Below, one piece after another: positions 15,326 to 23,376 of a DNA stretch of 49,622 nt. The stretch is from positions 1 through 49,622 of the forward strand of contig JBBROA010000015.1 of the NCBI GenBank assembly GCA_038229875.1. The letters run 5' to 3'. The notes under the pieces were generated by a model that did not search any database, was not told where the DNA came from, and saw only the letters and a list, made by a program, of their open reading frames with translations. The translations under genes were made by a program, and so were the position numbers. Source of the stretch: JALYUA01 sp038229875 (GTDB taxonomy: Bacteria > Acidobacteriota > Thermoanaerobaculia > UBA5066 > Gp7-AA6). Within the stretch, counting starts at the first letter, position 1. Each line of letters starts with the position of its first letter.

Positions 15326-16461
15326 CCTCAGAGACCGGGATCGTCTTCGACTCACGCTTCCGCGCGCACGCCGCGCCCTACGAGCATCCGGAGCGGCCGG
15401 CCCGGCTTTCGGCGATCGAGTCGCGGCTGGAGCGCGAGGGCCTGACCGCGAGATGCCGGCGGGTGCCGGCGCGCGAGGCGACTCGCGAGGAGCTGCTCGC
15501 GGTCCACACCGAAGGGCACATCGACGAAATCGCGGCGACCGCAGACCGAACGTACACGTCGCTCGATCCCGACACCTACGCGTCCGCGGCCTCCGCGCTC
15601 GCGGCGCGGCTCGCCGCCGGAGGCCTCGTGGACCTGACGCTCGCCGTCCTTCGCGGAGAGCTTCGCAACGGACTCGCGCTCGTGCGCCCGCCGGGCCACC
15701 ACGCCGAAGCGGACCGCGCGATGGGGTTCTGCCTGTTCAACAACGTGGCGGTCGCGGCAAGAGCCGCGCAGAGCGAGGTCGCGGCAAGAGCCGCGCAGAG
15801 CCAGATCCCGGCAAGAGCCGCGCAGAACCAGACGCGGGCGGGGGCGGCGGGCGCGCGCGGCGCATCGGCTGAACTTGCTCGCATCCTGATCGTGGACTGG
15901 GACGTCCACCACGGTAACGGAAGCCAGAACACGTTCTACGATGACCCGAGCGTTCTCTACTTCTCGACGCACCAGTGGCCGTTCTACCCAGGAACCGGCG
16001 CTATCTCAGAGACGGGCGGTCCTTTGGCTCCGGGTCGCACCGTAAACGTCGGGTGGCCGGCCGGGCGCGGCGATGCCGATCACCTGGCGGTTTTCGACGA
16101 GCTCCTTCTCCCAGTGGCGCGGGAGTTCAACCCGGACCTGGTGCTGGTCTCCTGCGGATTCGACGCGGCGCGCGGAGACCTCCTCGGCCAGCAACTCCTC
16201 TCACCCGGAGGTTACGCGGCGATGACGTCGCGCCTCCAGACACTCGCGGGTGGAAAGCTCGTTCTTGCCCTGGAGGGCGGCTACGCGCTCGAAGCGATCG
16301 CCGCCTCCGCAGCCGCCTGTCTCCAGGTCCTCCTCGGAGACTCGGCGGAGGAACCCGATCGAGGCGAGCCCTCGGAAGCGGCGCGCCGGGCGCTCGCAGA
16401 AGCGAGAGAGGTGCAGCGTCCGTTCTGGGCCGCGCTTCGGGACGGGGACGGCGACGGCTAG
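15322..16461 (+). CDS. Class II histone deacetylase-like zinc amidohydrolase
   Basis: Bacterial members of this family deacetylate acetylated amines such as acetylpolyamines or acetoin-related substrates. The 379-aa protein keeps the catalytic pair (RPPGHH, His126/His127), the FCLFNNVAVAA motif, zinc ligands Asp194 and His196 in VDWDVHHGNG, the third-ligand region GFDAARGD and the C-terminal EGGY. Residues 144-170 are an in-frame 3 x 9-residue repeat (VAARAAQSE-type) inserted between the NNVA motif and the zinc strand. Homologues usually have only a short helix there. TTG 15322 is chosen because it forms a TTGA overlap with the upstream stop; the frame is open much further upstream. Confidence 0.9.
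   Translation: MTSETGIVFDSRFRAHAAPYEHPERPARLSAIESRLEREGLTARCRRVPAREATREELLAVHTEGHIDEIAATADRTYTSLDPDTYASAASALAARLAAGGLVDLTLAVLRGELRNGLALVRPPGHHAEADRAMGFCLFNNVAVAARAAQSEVAARAAQSQIPARAAQNQTRAGAAGARGASAELARILIVDWDVHHGNGSQNTFYDDPSVLYFSTHQWPFYPGTGAISETGGPLAPGRTVNVGWPAGRGDADHLAVFDELLLPVAREFNPDLVLVSCGFDAARGDLLGQQLLSPGGYAAMTSRLQTLAGGKLVLALEGGYALEAIAASAAACLQVLLGDSAEEPDRGEPSEAARRALAEAREVQRPFWAALRDGDGDG
15751..15831 (+). repeat. 27-bp tandem repeat (three units) inside the deacetylase-like gene
   Basis: Units at 15751-15777, 15778-15804 and 15805-15831 share CGGCAAGAGCCGCGCAGA. The first two differ by one base, the third by a few. The first two units contain a CGCGGC-AAGA-GCCGCG hairpin. They encode VAARAAQSE, VAARAAQSQ and IPARAAQNQ. 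Confidence 0.9.
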
Positions 16462-16504
16462 GGGCTTTTTTCACCCTTTCGCCTTTCGCCTTTCGTGAAT
16501 CCCC

Positions 16505-18442
16505 CTAATTCAACAGATTCTCCTGCATGAACACGACGCTCGCGTAAAACTGGAAATCCTGATTTCGCTTCCTGGCGAATCCATGGCCTTCGTCTTTCGC
16601 CATCAGAAACCACACCGGCGCCCCGTTCTTCCTCACGGTCGCGACCATCTGCTCGGACTCGTTCCTCGGGACCCGCGGATCGTTGGCGCCCTGGATGACG
16701 AACAGCGGCTTCGTGATCTTCGACGCGGAGGTCAGCGGGGAGATCTTCTGCAGGAACTCGCGCATCTTAGGGTCGCGCTCGTCGCCATATTCGACGCGGC
16801 GCAGGTCCCGGCGGTACGCCTCGGTCTTTTCCAGGAACGTCACGAAGTTCGAAATCCCGACCACGTCGAGCGAGCAGCGGATCCGGTCGTTGTACGCGAC
16901 GGCGGAGGCGAGCGTCATGAACCCGCCGTAGCTTCCGCCGGTGATCATGACGCGGTCGGCGTCGAGGTCGGGCCGCGTCCGGATCCATTCGAGGAGCGCA
17001 CCGATGTCCTTCACCGAATCCTGCCGGAGCATGCCGTTGTCGAGCTTGGAAAAGCTCTTTCCGAAACCGGTCGAGCCGCGCACGTTCGGGAAGACGACGG
17101 CTGTGCCGAGCTCGTTCAAGAAATAGTTCGTCCGGCCGAGATACCCCGGGCGCGACTGCCCCTCCGGACCGCCATGGATGTTCACGATGACAGGGCGTTT
17201 TCCCGTAAAGCGCGCCGCCGGCTTGTAGAGAAAACCGGAGATCGATTTGTTGTCGAAGCTCTTCCAGCGCACGAGCTCCGGCTCGCTGAAACTCTCGGGA
17301 TTCAATCCGCCCGTCTCGCTCTCGGTCCACCTGTCGAGTTTTCCCGTCGAGGCGTCGAACGAATAGACATCCGACGGCGACCGCGCGCTCGAAAAACTGA
17401 ACCCGAGGTCGCGCCCGTTCTCATGCCACTCGAGTGCCCCGAGCGTGCCGAGTGGAATTCCCGAGACGCGCGTCTCCTTCCCCGAGTCGACTTCAAGCAC
17501 GCGAAGCACGCTCGCTCCGTCCTCGTCGGTCACGTAGGCGATGCGCTTTCCGTCGCGGGTCACGTCGAAATCCTCGACGTCCCACGGGATGTTCGGAGTC
17601 AGCCCCTTCTGCTGTCCCGAAGCTAGGTCGAAAAGCACCAGGCGCCGGAACTCGGATCCGCGATCCGTCGTCGTGTAGATCGCCGTGCCGTCTCGGAGGA
17701 ACCTGCCCCCGCCGTACGAGACTTTCTCACCCGCGCCTTTCGGGGTCACCAGCGTCTTGCCCCCCGTCGCGACATCCACGACCCAGAGGTACGACTCGCT
17801 GACGGAGATGCCTTCCACCACGAGGACCTTCTTCCCGTCCTCGGACCAGTCGGCCGGCTGCCAACCTCCGCCGGAGAGCTCCGCGAGACGGCGGTCGGTC
17901 TTCGGATCGGCCGGGGCCTGCACGTAGAGGTCGGTGTCCTGTCCGTTGCGTCGCGTCGAGGTGTAGGCGATCCACTTCCCGTCGTGCGACCACACCGCGC
18001 CTCCGTTTCGCGACTTGCCGTCGGTCAAGAGCGTCACGGCGCCTGTCGCGACGTCGTCGCGATAGAGCTGGAAGAACTCTCCTCCTCCGATGTCCTTCGA
18101 AAAGACGAACGACTGCCCCGCCCCCGGCTGGAACTTTGCTCCAGCCACCCGGTCCGGGAAGAACGTCAGTTGCCGGCGGTCGCCCCCGGGCATCTTCACC
18201 AGGTGCACCTGCGCCGTGTCGGCGAAGCGCGTCGTGATCAACATCTCCCGCCGCGTCGGGTGCCAGCTCGCAAATCCCGCCGAACGGCTTTCCGCGTACG
18301 GGCGCACGGCCTCCGCGATAGCCAACGGGATCGCGGGCACGCCTTCGACGACGAGGTTTTCGTTTGGAACGATCGAAGCCGGCTGCGCCGGGAGGAAAGA
18401 AGCCGCGAGAGCGGCGACGAGACCGAGGCCGGCGAATTTCAT
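16505..18442 (-). CDS. S9 family (prolyl oligopeptidase-type) serine peptidase, secreted
   Basis: A 645-aa exported peptidase. Residues 1-21 are a signal peptide (MKFAGLGLVAALAASFLPAQ). Residues about 45-370 form a WD40/TolB-like beta-propeller that limits access to the active site, and the C-terminal alpha/beta-hydrolase holds the triad Ser504 (GGSYGGF), Asp588 (GANDPR) and His620 (EGHGF). This resembles the dipeptidyl/acylaminoacyl peptidase branch, which degrades short peptides in the periplasm. The frame opens at 18481, but ATG 18442 has AAGGGG upstream and gives a proper signal peptide. Single gene, convergent with the deacetylase-like gene. The 43-bp spacer carries CTTTCGC repeats. Confidence 0.93.
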   Translation of the reverse strand: MKFAGLGLVAALAASFLPAQPASIVPNENLVVEGVPAIPLAIAEAVRPYAESRSAGFASWHPTRREMLITTRFADTAQVHLVKMPGGDRRQLTFFPDRVAGAKFQPGAGQSFVFSKDIGGGEFFQLYRDDVATGAVTLLTDGKSRNGGAVWSHDGKWIAYTSTRRNGQDTDLYVQAPADPKTDRRLAELSGGGWQPADWSEDGKKVLVVEGISVSESYLWVVDVATGGKTLVTPKGAGEKVSYGGGRFLRDGTAIYTTTDRGSEFRRLVLFDLASGQQKGLTPNIPWDVEDFDVTRDGKRIAYVTDEDGASVLRVLEVDSGKETRVSGIPLGTLGALEWHENGRDLGFSFSSARSPSDVYSFDASTGKLDRWTESETGGLNPESFSEPELVRWKSFDNKSISGFLYKPAARFTGKRPVIVNIHGGPEGQSRPGYLGRTNYFLNELGTAVVFPNVRGSTGFGKSFSKLDNGMLRQDSVKDIGALLEWIRTRPDLDADRVMITGGSYGGFMTLASAVAYNDRIRCSLDVVGISNFVTFLEKTEAYRRDLRRVEYGDERDPKMREFLQKISPLTSASKITKPLFVIQGANDPRVPRNESEQMVATVRKNGAPVWFLMAKDEGHGFARKRNQDFQFYASVVFMQENLLN

Positions 18443-18555
18443 GTGCGAGTCCCCTTTTTGGCCGATTCTAATGCCGCGCAAACCATGGCCCGTGCTGCGG
18501 ATTTGATATTCGGTTCACGCCCGGACCGGTTACACTCGTCGGGCTCGGCTCCAAA

Positions 18556-19290
18556 ATGAAATTGTTCTTCCCGAGGGCCGGCGTGCGGCGCCTGCGCACC
18601 TCACTTGTGAGCTTCGCCGCCTTCACGACCCTTCTCCTGCCGTCCTACGCGTTGCTCGCGTACGTCCTGCTGCCCGCTGCCTGGCGGCATCCGGCCAGCC
18701 GGGTGCTGCAGCCTCCCGCCGAACGCGTCACGTTCACCCATGAGGGCATACCTTCCGACCCCCTCAACGTGGCCCTCATCGGACAGCGCGAGTCGGTGAT
18801 CGGCGCCATGCGGTCCGCCGGCTGGAAGCTGGCCGACCCGATCACGTTCCAGTCGGGGCTGCGGGACGCTCACAGCGTTCTCTTCGGGCGGCCGTACGAG
18901 ACCGCGCCGATGAGCACCCAGTACCTCTGGAACCGCCCCCAGGACCTCGGGTTCGAAAAGACGGTCGGGGGCAGCCCGCGCTGCCGCCACCACGCAAGAT
19001 TCTGGCGCACGGTCCCGCCCTCCGGGCCCTCGACGACGGTCTGGATCGGCGCGGCGACTTACGACCTGAACGTCGGGGTCAGCTACCGGACCGGCGAGGT
19101 CATGCACCATATCGACGAGAACGTGGACAAGGAGCGCGCGCGGCTCTTCTCGGATCTCGAGGACGCCGGCCGTCTCGCGGGCACGTCGCGCGTCGAGAAT
19201 TACCGGGCGGCGGGAACGGGACAGAACGGCGGCGGCGACACTTACCGCACCGACGGCGCGATGCTGATCGGCACGATCATCCGCAGGTAA
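18556..19290 (+). CDS. LssY C-terminal domain protein
   Basis: A 244-aa protein with one N-terminal membrane segment (about residues 17-42) and a domain matching the LssY_C type: 'DPLNVALIGQRESVIGAMRSAGWKLADPITFQSGLRDAHSVLFGRPYETAPMS', then 'PQDLGFEKTVGGSPRCRHHARFW' and 'VWIGAATYDLNVG'. In other bacteria this domain is attached to DedA/PAP2 membrane proteins; here it stands alone with an anchor. Its reaction is not established. ATG 18556; divergent from the S9 peptidase, sharing a 113-bp promoter spacer. Confidence 0.82.
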   Translation: MKLFFPRAGVRRLRTSLVSFAAFTTLLLPSYALLAYVLLPAAWRHPASRVLQPPAERVTFTHEGIPSDPLNVALIGQRESVIGAMRSAGWKLADPITFQSGLRDAHSVLFGRPYETAPMSTQYLWNRPQDLGFEKTVGGSPRCRHHARFWRTVPPSGPSTTVWIGAATYDLNVGVSYRTGEVMHHIDENVDKERARLFSDLEDAGRLAGTSRVENYRAAGTGQNGGGDTYRTDGAMLIGTIIRR

Positions 19291-19407
19291 CCGGGGCCGT
19301 CAGGGGTGAGGGGTGAGGGGTGAGGACGGTGTCAGGGGTATTCACGCCTGACGTCCTGACGTCCTGACGCCCTCACGTCCTAACGGCCGCGGTCCCGGCC
19401 CTCCGGA
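19291..19407. repeat. Short tandem and inverted repeats in convergent spacer
   Basis: This spacer holds GGGGTGA repeated three times (about 19307-19330) and then GACGTCCT-type units repeated several times (about 19353-19380). The G-rich and C-rich halves partly pair (GTCAGG.. against CCTGAC), which could fold into a transcript-end structure for the two converging genes. Confidence 0.55.
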
Positions 19408-19953
19408 TCAGTCAGTCTCTTCCGCCCGGGAGCGCAGCAGCTCCGAGAGATCGTAGGACCCGCTCGCGAACTTCAGCGTCAACTGACCCCGCTCGAAGAT
19501 CGTGCGCTCGAGCGACAGGTCAATCCCGGGCGGCATCCAGTCGTTCAAGTTCACCACCATGATGCGGTCGTCCGAGTAGAACGTCAGGAGTCCGGGCGGC
19601 GCCTTCTGGACGATGTAGTGCAGGATCTGGTCGGGAATCGGGATGAAGGAAAGAGCCTGGACCTTGTCGAGGACGAAGGCCAGAAAACCGTCCTTCAGCC
19701 GCAGTTGCGAGAGGGTCGCCTTCGCCGACAGCGGCACCCCGAACCGGTGCACGACGGCGGTCGCCGCGAGCTCGCCCGCGCCGACCGCGATGCGGAGATC
19801 CTTCAAATCCGGAATGCGCTGGACGATGGTCTGGACGAACGCGTTCAGGGTCCGTTCGTCGAAGATCAGCGACAAACCGCTCCAGCGAACCCGTCCCTCT
19901 CCCACCGGCACCGGAGCGGCCGGGACAATTTCCGCCGCGGCGTTCTGATCCAT
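19408..19953 (-). CDS. Conserved-looking hypothetical protein, 181 aa
   Basis: No signal peptide or membrane helix. Starting 'MDQNAAAEIVPAAPVPVGEGRVRWSG', it continues with amphipathic strands and helices (LIFDERTLNAFVQTIVQRIPDLKDLRI; DGFLAFVLDKVQALSFIPIPDQILHYIVQKAP) and ends 'DLSELLRSRAEETD'. The pattern of short strands and a 'F-N-D-W-M-P-P-G'-like segment recalls lipid-binding DUF2993/LmeA-type folds, but that is a weak impression. The frame allows GTG 19956 or ATG 19953; ATG is preferred. Probably single-gene. Confidence 0.65.
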   Translation of the reverse strand: MDQNAAAEIVPAAPVPVGEGRVRWSGLSLIFDERTLNAFVQTIVQRIPDLKDLRIAVGAGELAATAVVHRFGVPLSAKATLSQLRLKDGFLAFVLDKVQALSFIPIPDQILHYIVQKAPPGLLTFYSDDRIMVVNLNDWMPPGIDLSLERTIFERGQLTLKFASGSYDLSELLRSRAEETD

Positions 19954-20025
19954 CACCGAGAATTGTAACGCGGCGGGCGCGGGAAAGATTCATCTCGCGC
20001 TGCCGCCGGGCCCCCGGCGCTCCTT

Positions 20026-21000
20026 CTAGAAGAGATAAGCGAGCGCGAAGCCGACCTGCGCCGCCATCATCAGCAGATACATGTGCGTCCACGCCGGATG
20101 GTTCTCCGTCCGGGCGAGCTCGTCGGGATTCCGCACGAGGACGCGCGCGGCCCAGGCGCCCCAGATCGCGAGCCCGATTCCGAGCGCGGTCAGGAGCGTC
20201 CGGTTTCCGGAGAGGAGCGCCCCCGTGCCGCCCGGAGCGGGCATCCACGCGAAGATTGGAATGAGCATCCAGGGAAGGACGAAGAACGGCGCGATCATCC
20301 AGGCGGCGCGGCGCACCCCGAACCGGAGAGGCAGGGTGATGCAGCCGTGCTCGCGGTCGCCTTCCATGTCGGAGAAGTCCTTCGTCGACATCGCGCCCAG
20401 CAGGAAGAGCGCGAAGATGCCCCCGATCGCCCACGCCTCCGCCGCGGCGACGCTCGCCACGAACGCCCAGCCCGCCACCTTGAGCAGTCCGCCCCGCGGG
20501 ATCGCGATCGTCAAGTTCGCGGCGAGCCAGTGCCGCTTTGTGCGCCCGAACGCCGGGAACGAATAAACGAGCGTCGCGAGTGCCCCGATGACATAGATGA
20601 AGAAAGCGGCATGAAGGGAAACGGGCGCGGTGAGCCGATCGGCGAGGCGGCTGTAGGGATAAGGCACCACGATCCAGGTGGGGAGAATCGCGACCGCATA
20701 GAGCGCGATCGCGGCCTGCCATGCGCGCCGGAGCGAAACCTCCCCCGTCACGAGGGGCCGCTGCGGCTTGTTGCGGCGGTCGATCTCGAGGTCCGCGATC
20801 TGGTTGACAATGTTCGACGCCGCATTCATCGCCGAAGCGCAAAGCGAGCCGATCGCCACAGTCAACACCACGGCCCAGGTAATGCGCCGCGCCGGGTCCG
20901 GGTTGTGCGCGGAGCCGAAAGCGCACACGGCTCCTGAGACGATGCCGAGCAGGGGCGGCAGCAGAGTGAAAGGGCGGGCGAGGCGAATGTAGCGCTTCAC
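20026..21000 (-). CDS. UbiA-family prenyltransferase
   Basis: Polytopic membrane enzyme (about nine helices, 324 aa from GTG 21000) that transfers a prenyl group from prenyl diphosphate to an acceptor. The two Asp-rich motifs are present: 'NQIADLEIDRRNKPQRPL' (NxxxDxxxD) and 'DFSDMEGDREHGCITLP'. The acceptor cannot be read from sequence. It belongs to the subgroup that includes geranylgeranylglyceryl-phosphate synthase-like, chlorophyll and menaquinone enzymes. The frame also allows TTG 21030, which would overlap the upstream gene. GTG 21000 starts right at the conserved YIRLARPFTLLPP segment. It lies directly downstream of the phytol-kinase/DUF92 fusion, which could supply its prenyl diphosphate substrate. 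Confidence 0.9.
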   Translation of the reverse strand: MKRYIRLARPFTLLPPLLGIVSGAVCAFGSAHNPDPARRITWAVVLTVAIGSLCASAMNAASNIVNQIADLEIDRRNKPQRPLVTGEVSLRRAWQAAIALYAVAILPTWIVVPYPYSRLADRLTAPVSLHAAFFIYVIGALATLVYSFPAFGRTKRHWLAANLTIAIPRGGLLKVAGWAFVASVAAAEAWAIGGIFALFLLGAMSTKDFSDMEGDREHGCITLPLRFGVRRAAWMIAPFFVLPWMLIPIFAWMPAPGGTGALLSGNRTLLTALGIGLAIWGAWAARVLVRNPDELARTENHPAWTHMYLLMMAAQVGFALAYLF

Positions 21001-21019
21001 GTGGTCACGGCCGGGGACA

Positions 21020-22387
21020 TCAACTCTCAAACGGCAGATAGATTCTGCCGCTCGCCACAGACAACGCGATCTCGGCGGCCAGCGCGGCGCCGGCGGCCGT
21101 GTTCAGGGCGTTCGCGAATTCGTGGTCGAGACTAAACCCCCCGCGCGCTCCCAGATCCGCGAGAAGACTCTCGCAGAGCGACCCGGCCACCCCGCCCGCG
21201 GCCACGACCCAGACGAGCGGCAGCGGAATCATCCCCGCGAAAAACCCGACGCCGCCGATCGCAAGAGCGCCGGCCGCCCCCGCCAGGGTCCCCTGCCACG
21301 ACACCGCGCCGGGCGTCCCGGGCGCGACCCTCCGCCCGCGCAGGAGCGAGACGGGATTTCGCCCCGCGAGGCTCCCGACCTCGGTGCCGAGGGTGTCCGC
21401 GAGTGCGGCGGCCCAGGCGGCGGTGAAGGCGGCAAAGGCCGCGTCGGGGAGAAACGGCCGGCGTCCGGCCGCCACGAGGAGGATCGCCACGGCGACCCCG
21501 CAGTTCGCGAGAACGTGGCGGGCTCCACGCCGGCCTCTATCCTCCTGCGCGGTGCCGCGCTCGGATTTCACCGCCCAGCCGATTTTCGTGGCCGCCGTCC
21601 CGAGCGCAAAAAAAGCCCAGAGGAGCTCATAGGCTCCCCAGCCGCCGAGCACCAGCACGAGCACGCCCACCGCAAACCCGGCGACCGCGCCGGAACGGGA
21701 CACGAGCCCGAAACGCGCCATCACGGCCGCGAGCACCGCGTTCAACGCGAGGGCCACGACGAGGTTCCCGGCGAATCCCGGGTACTGGACGAGAAGCTCG
21801 TATGCGCGCGGTCCCGCGGCGAGCGAGCCCCAGAGGACGAGAGAGGCGGGAAGAGGCGCGACGAGATTGTCTTCGATCCCGGTCCGGAGCGATTCGAGAA
21901 GAGCGAAGGCTGCCGCCGCGGCAACGACGGCGCCCGTCCCCGCCGTCGTCGTCGCCGGGCCCGCCAGCGACACGAACCGGTAGAGGAACATCCCCGCTGC
22001 CGCGGACACCAGAAAGTTCGCGGCGAGACCCGCCCACGTTTTTTGGGAGTTCCACGGCAGCCTCGGCCCGCCGAGCGCGCGCCCGGCGATCGCCGCGGCG
22101 GGATCCCCGAACGCGAGCATGCCCCACACCGACGCGGCGATCGCGAGGTGGTGCCGGTAAAGGAGCACGAGCGCCAGAACGGCGGCGGCGTACGCCACGA
22201 TCCCGGTGTCGCGAGGACGCGTCGGATCCCGGTAGATCGCGCGGCCGATCCGCGGCATCACGAAGAGGTTGAATACGAGCGCCGCTCCCGCGAGGAGCGC
22301 CGCGCCGCGCCAGTCGAGCACTGCGAGCAGGAGCGCCAGGACGCCCATGCCGGCGTGGATCGCCTTACGCTTCGCGTCCGCCGTCAA
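21020..22387 (-). CDS. Phytol kinase-like / DUF92 (VTE6-type) fusion protein
   Basis: A 455-aa membrane protein that looks like two enzymes joined. Residues 1-~205 match the CTP-dependent dolichol/phytol kinase family (RKAIHAGMG; FGDPAAAIAGR..LPWNSQKTWAG; ESLRTGIEDNLVAPL). Residues ~210-455 are DUF92/TIGR00297 (RHVLANCGVAV; AALADTLGTEVGSL; RVAPGTPGAVSWQGT). In plants and cyanobacteria VTE5-type enzymes phosphorylate phytol and VTE6 (DUF92) phosphorylates phytyl phosphate, giving phytyl diphosphate. One chain carrying both steps next to a UbiA prenyltransferase suggests isoprenoid-alcohol salvage. TTG 22387 has GGAGG nine bases upstream and follows the rmlD stop directly. Confidence 0.88.
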   Translation of the reverse strand: MTADAKRKAIHAGMGVLALLLAVLDWRGAALLAGAALVFNLFVMPRIGRAIYRDPTRPRDTGIVAYAAAVLALVLLYRHHLAIAASVWGMLAFGDPAAAIAGRALGGPRLPWNSQKTWAGLAANFLVSAAAGMFLYRFVSLAGPATTTAGTGAVVAAAAAFALLESLRTGIEDNLVAPLPASLVLWGSLAAGPRAYELLVQYPGFAGNLVVALALNAVLAAVMARFGLVSRSGAVAGFAVGVLVLVLGGWGAYELLWAFFALGTAATKIGWAVKSERGTAQEDRGRRGARHVLANCGVAVAILLVAAGRRPFLPDAAFAAFTAAWAAALADTLGTEVGSLAGRNPVSLLRGRRVAPGTPGAVSWQGTLAGAAGALAIGGVGFFAGMIPLPLVWVVAAGGVAGSLCESLLADLGARGGFSLDHEFANALNTAAGAALAAEIALSVASGRIYLPFES

Positions 22388-22391
22388 GGCC

Positions 22392-23315
22392 TCAGGCCTC
22401 CGGGCGGGCGCGCGCGGCCAGGTATTCCGCGAGCGCCTCGCGCCAGGGGCGAACCCGGCGGCCCGTCTTTGCCTCGTAGCGGCTGGTGTCGAGAACCGAG
22501 TACGAGGGACGCGCCGCCGGTCGCGCGAGGGTGGCCGAGTCGATCGGCCGCACCGGGACGTCCGCCCGCCCGGCGAGAGTGACGATCGCCTCCGCGAACT
22601 CGAGCCAGCTCGCTTCGCCGGAGTTGGCGAAGTGGAAGAGTCCCGAGCTCCGCGAGAGAAGCAGCGCCACGATCGCTTCGGCGAGATCGGGCGTCGCGGT
22701 CGGCCGTCCCCGCTGGTCGTGCACGACCGAAAGCTCCGGGCGCCCCGATTCCACCTGCTTCAGGATGGCCTCGACGAAGTTCCAGCCCGACCGGCCGAAC
22801 AACCAGGAGCTGCGCACGACGATCGCGTTCGGGGCCTGGAGCGCCGCTTCCTCCCCCGCCCGCTTCGTCCGGCCGTAGGCAGAGAGCGGATGCGTCTCGT
22901 CCTCTTCGGTGTAGGGGGCGCCTTTTGCGCCGTCGAAGACGAAGTCCGTCGAGACGTGGACCAGCTGAATCGAGCGCGCGAGACATTCCTCCGAAAGGAT
23001 CTCGACGGCCGTGGCGTTCACGGCCTCCGCGCGCGGATCGGTCTCGCTGTCGTCCACCTTCGTGTACGCGGCGCAATTGACGACGACGTCGGGAAAAGTG
23101 TCGCGCAGCGCGCGGGAGAGGCCGGCCGGGTCGGTGATGTCGAGATCAGAGCGCGGCCGCGGGATCACCTGGAAGCCGGCCGCCGCGAGCGCCGGGACGA
23201 CGTCCGACCCGAGCATCCCCGCGGCCCCGGTGACGAGAGCCCGCCGCGGAATGCCGAGTGACGTGTGGCCGGCCAGAGTTTCCTGAAGCGGCGGGCGCGC
23301 CGGTGTGGAGCTCAT
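22392..23315 (-). CDS. rmlD: dTDP-4-dehydrorhamnose reductase RmlD
   Basis: Last step of dTDP-L-rhamnose synthesis: NAD(P)H-dependent reduction of dTDP-4-dehydro-rhamnose. The 307-aa short-chain dehydrogenase has VTGAAGMLG for cofactor binding, 'VVVNCAAYTKVDDSETDP', 'VHVSTDFVFDG' and the catalytic YGRTKRAGE (YxxxK). It ends 'RPWREALAEYL', typical of the family. The frame opens at 23360, but ATG 23315 fits better; its ribosome-binding site is poor. It lies between rmlB (61-bp gap) and the kinase fusion (4-bp gap). Confidence 0.94.
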   Translation of the reverse strand: MSSTPARPPLQETLAGHTSLGIPRRALVTGAAGMLGSDVVPALAAAGFQVIPRPRSDLDITDPAGLSRALRDTFPDVVVNCAAYTKVDDSETDPRAEAVNATAVEILSEECLARSIQLVHVSTDFVFDGAKGAPYTEEDETHPLSAYGRTKRAGEEAALQAPNAIVVRSSWLFGRSGWNFVEAILKQVESGRPELSVVHDQRGRPTATPDLAEAIVALLLSRSSGLFHFANSGEASWLEFAEAIVTLAGRADVPVRPIDSATLARPAARPSYSVLDTSRYEAKTGRRVRPWREALAEYLAARARPEA

Positions 23316-23376
23316 GCCGGAAGGCGAGAGGGCGCGCGGAAGGCGGGGGGCGTCGGGCACTCTTCGCTCCGCGCCC

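Noticed and set aside
18503..18536. Possible sigma-70 promoter TTGATA..TACACT before the LssY_C gene
   Set aside because: Spacing between the hexamers is about 22 bases, too long for a credible promoter call.
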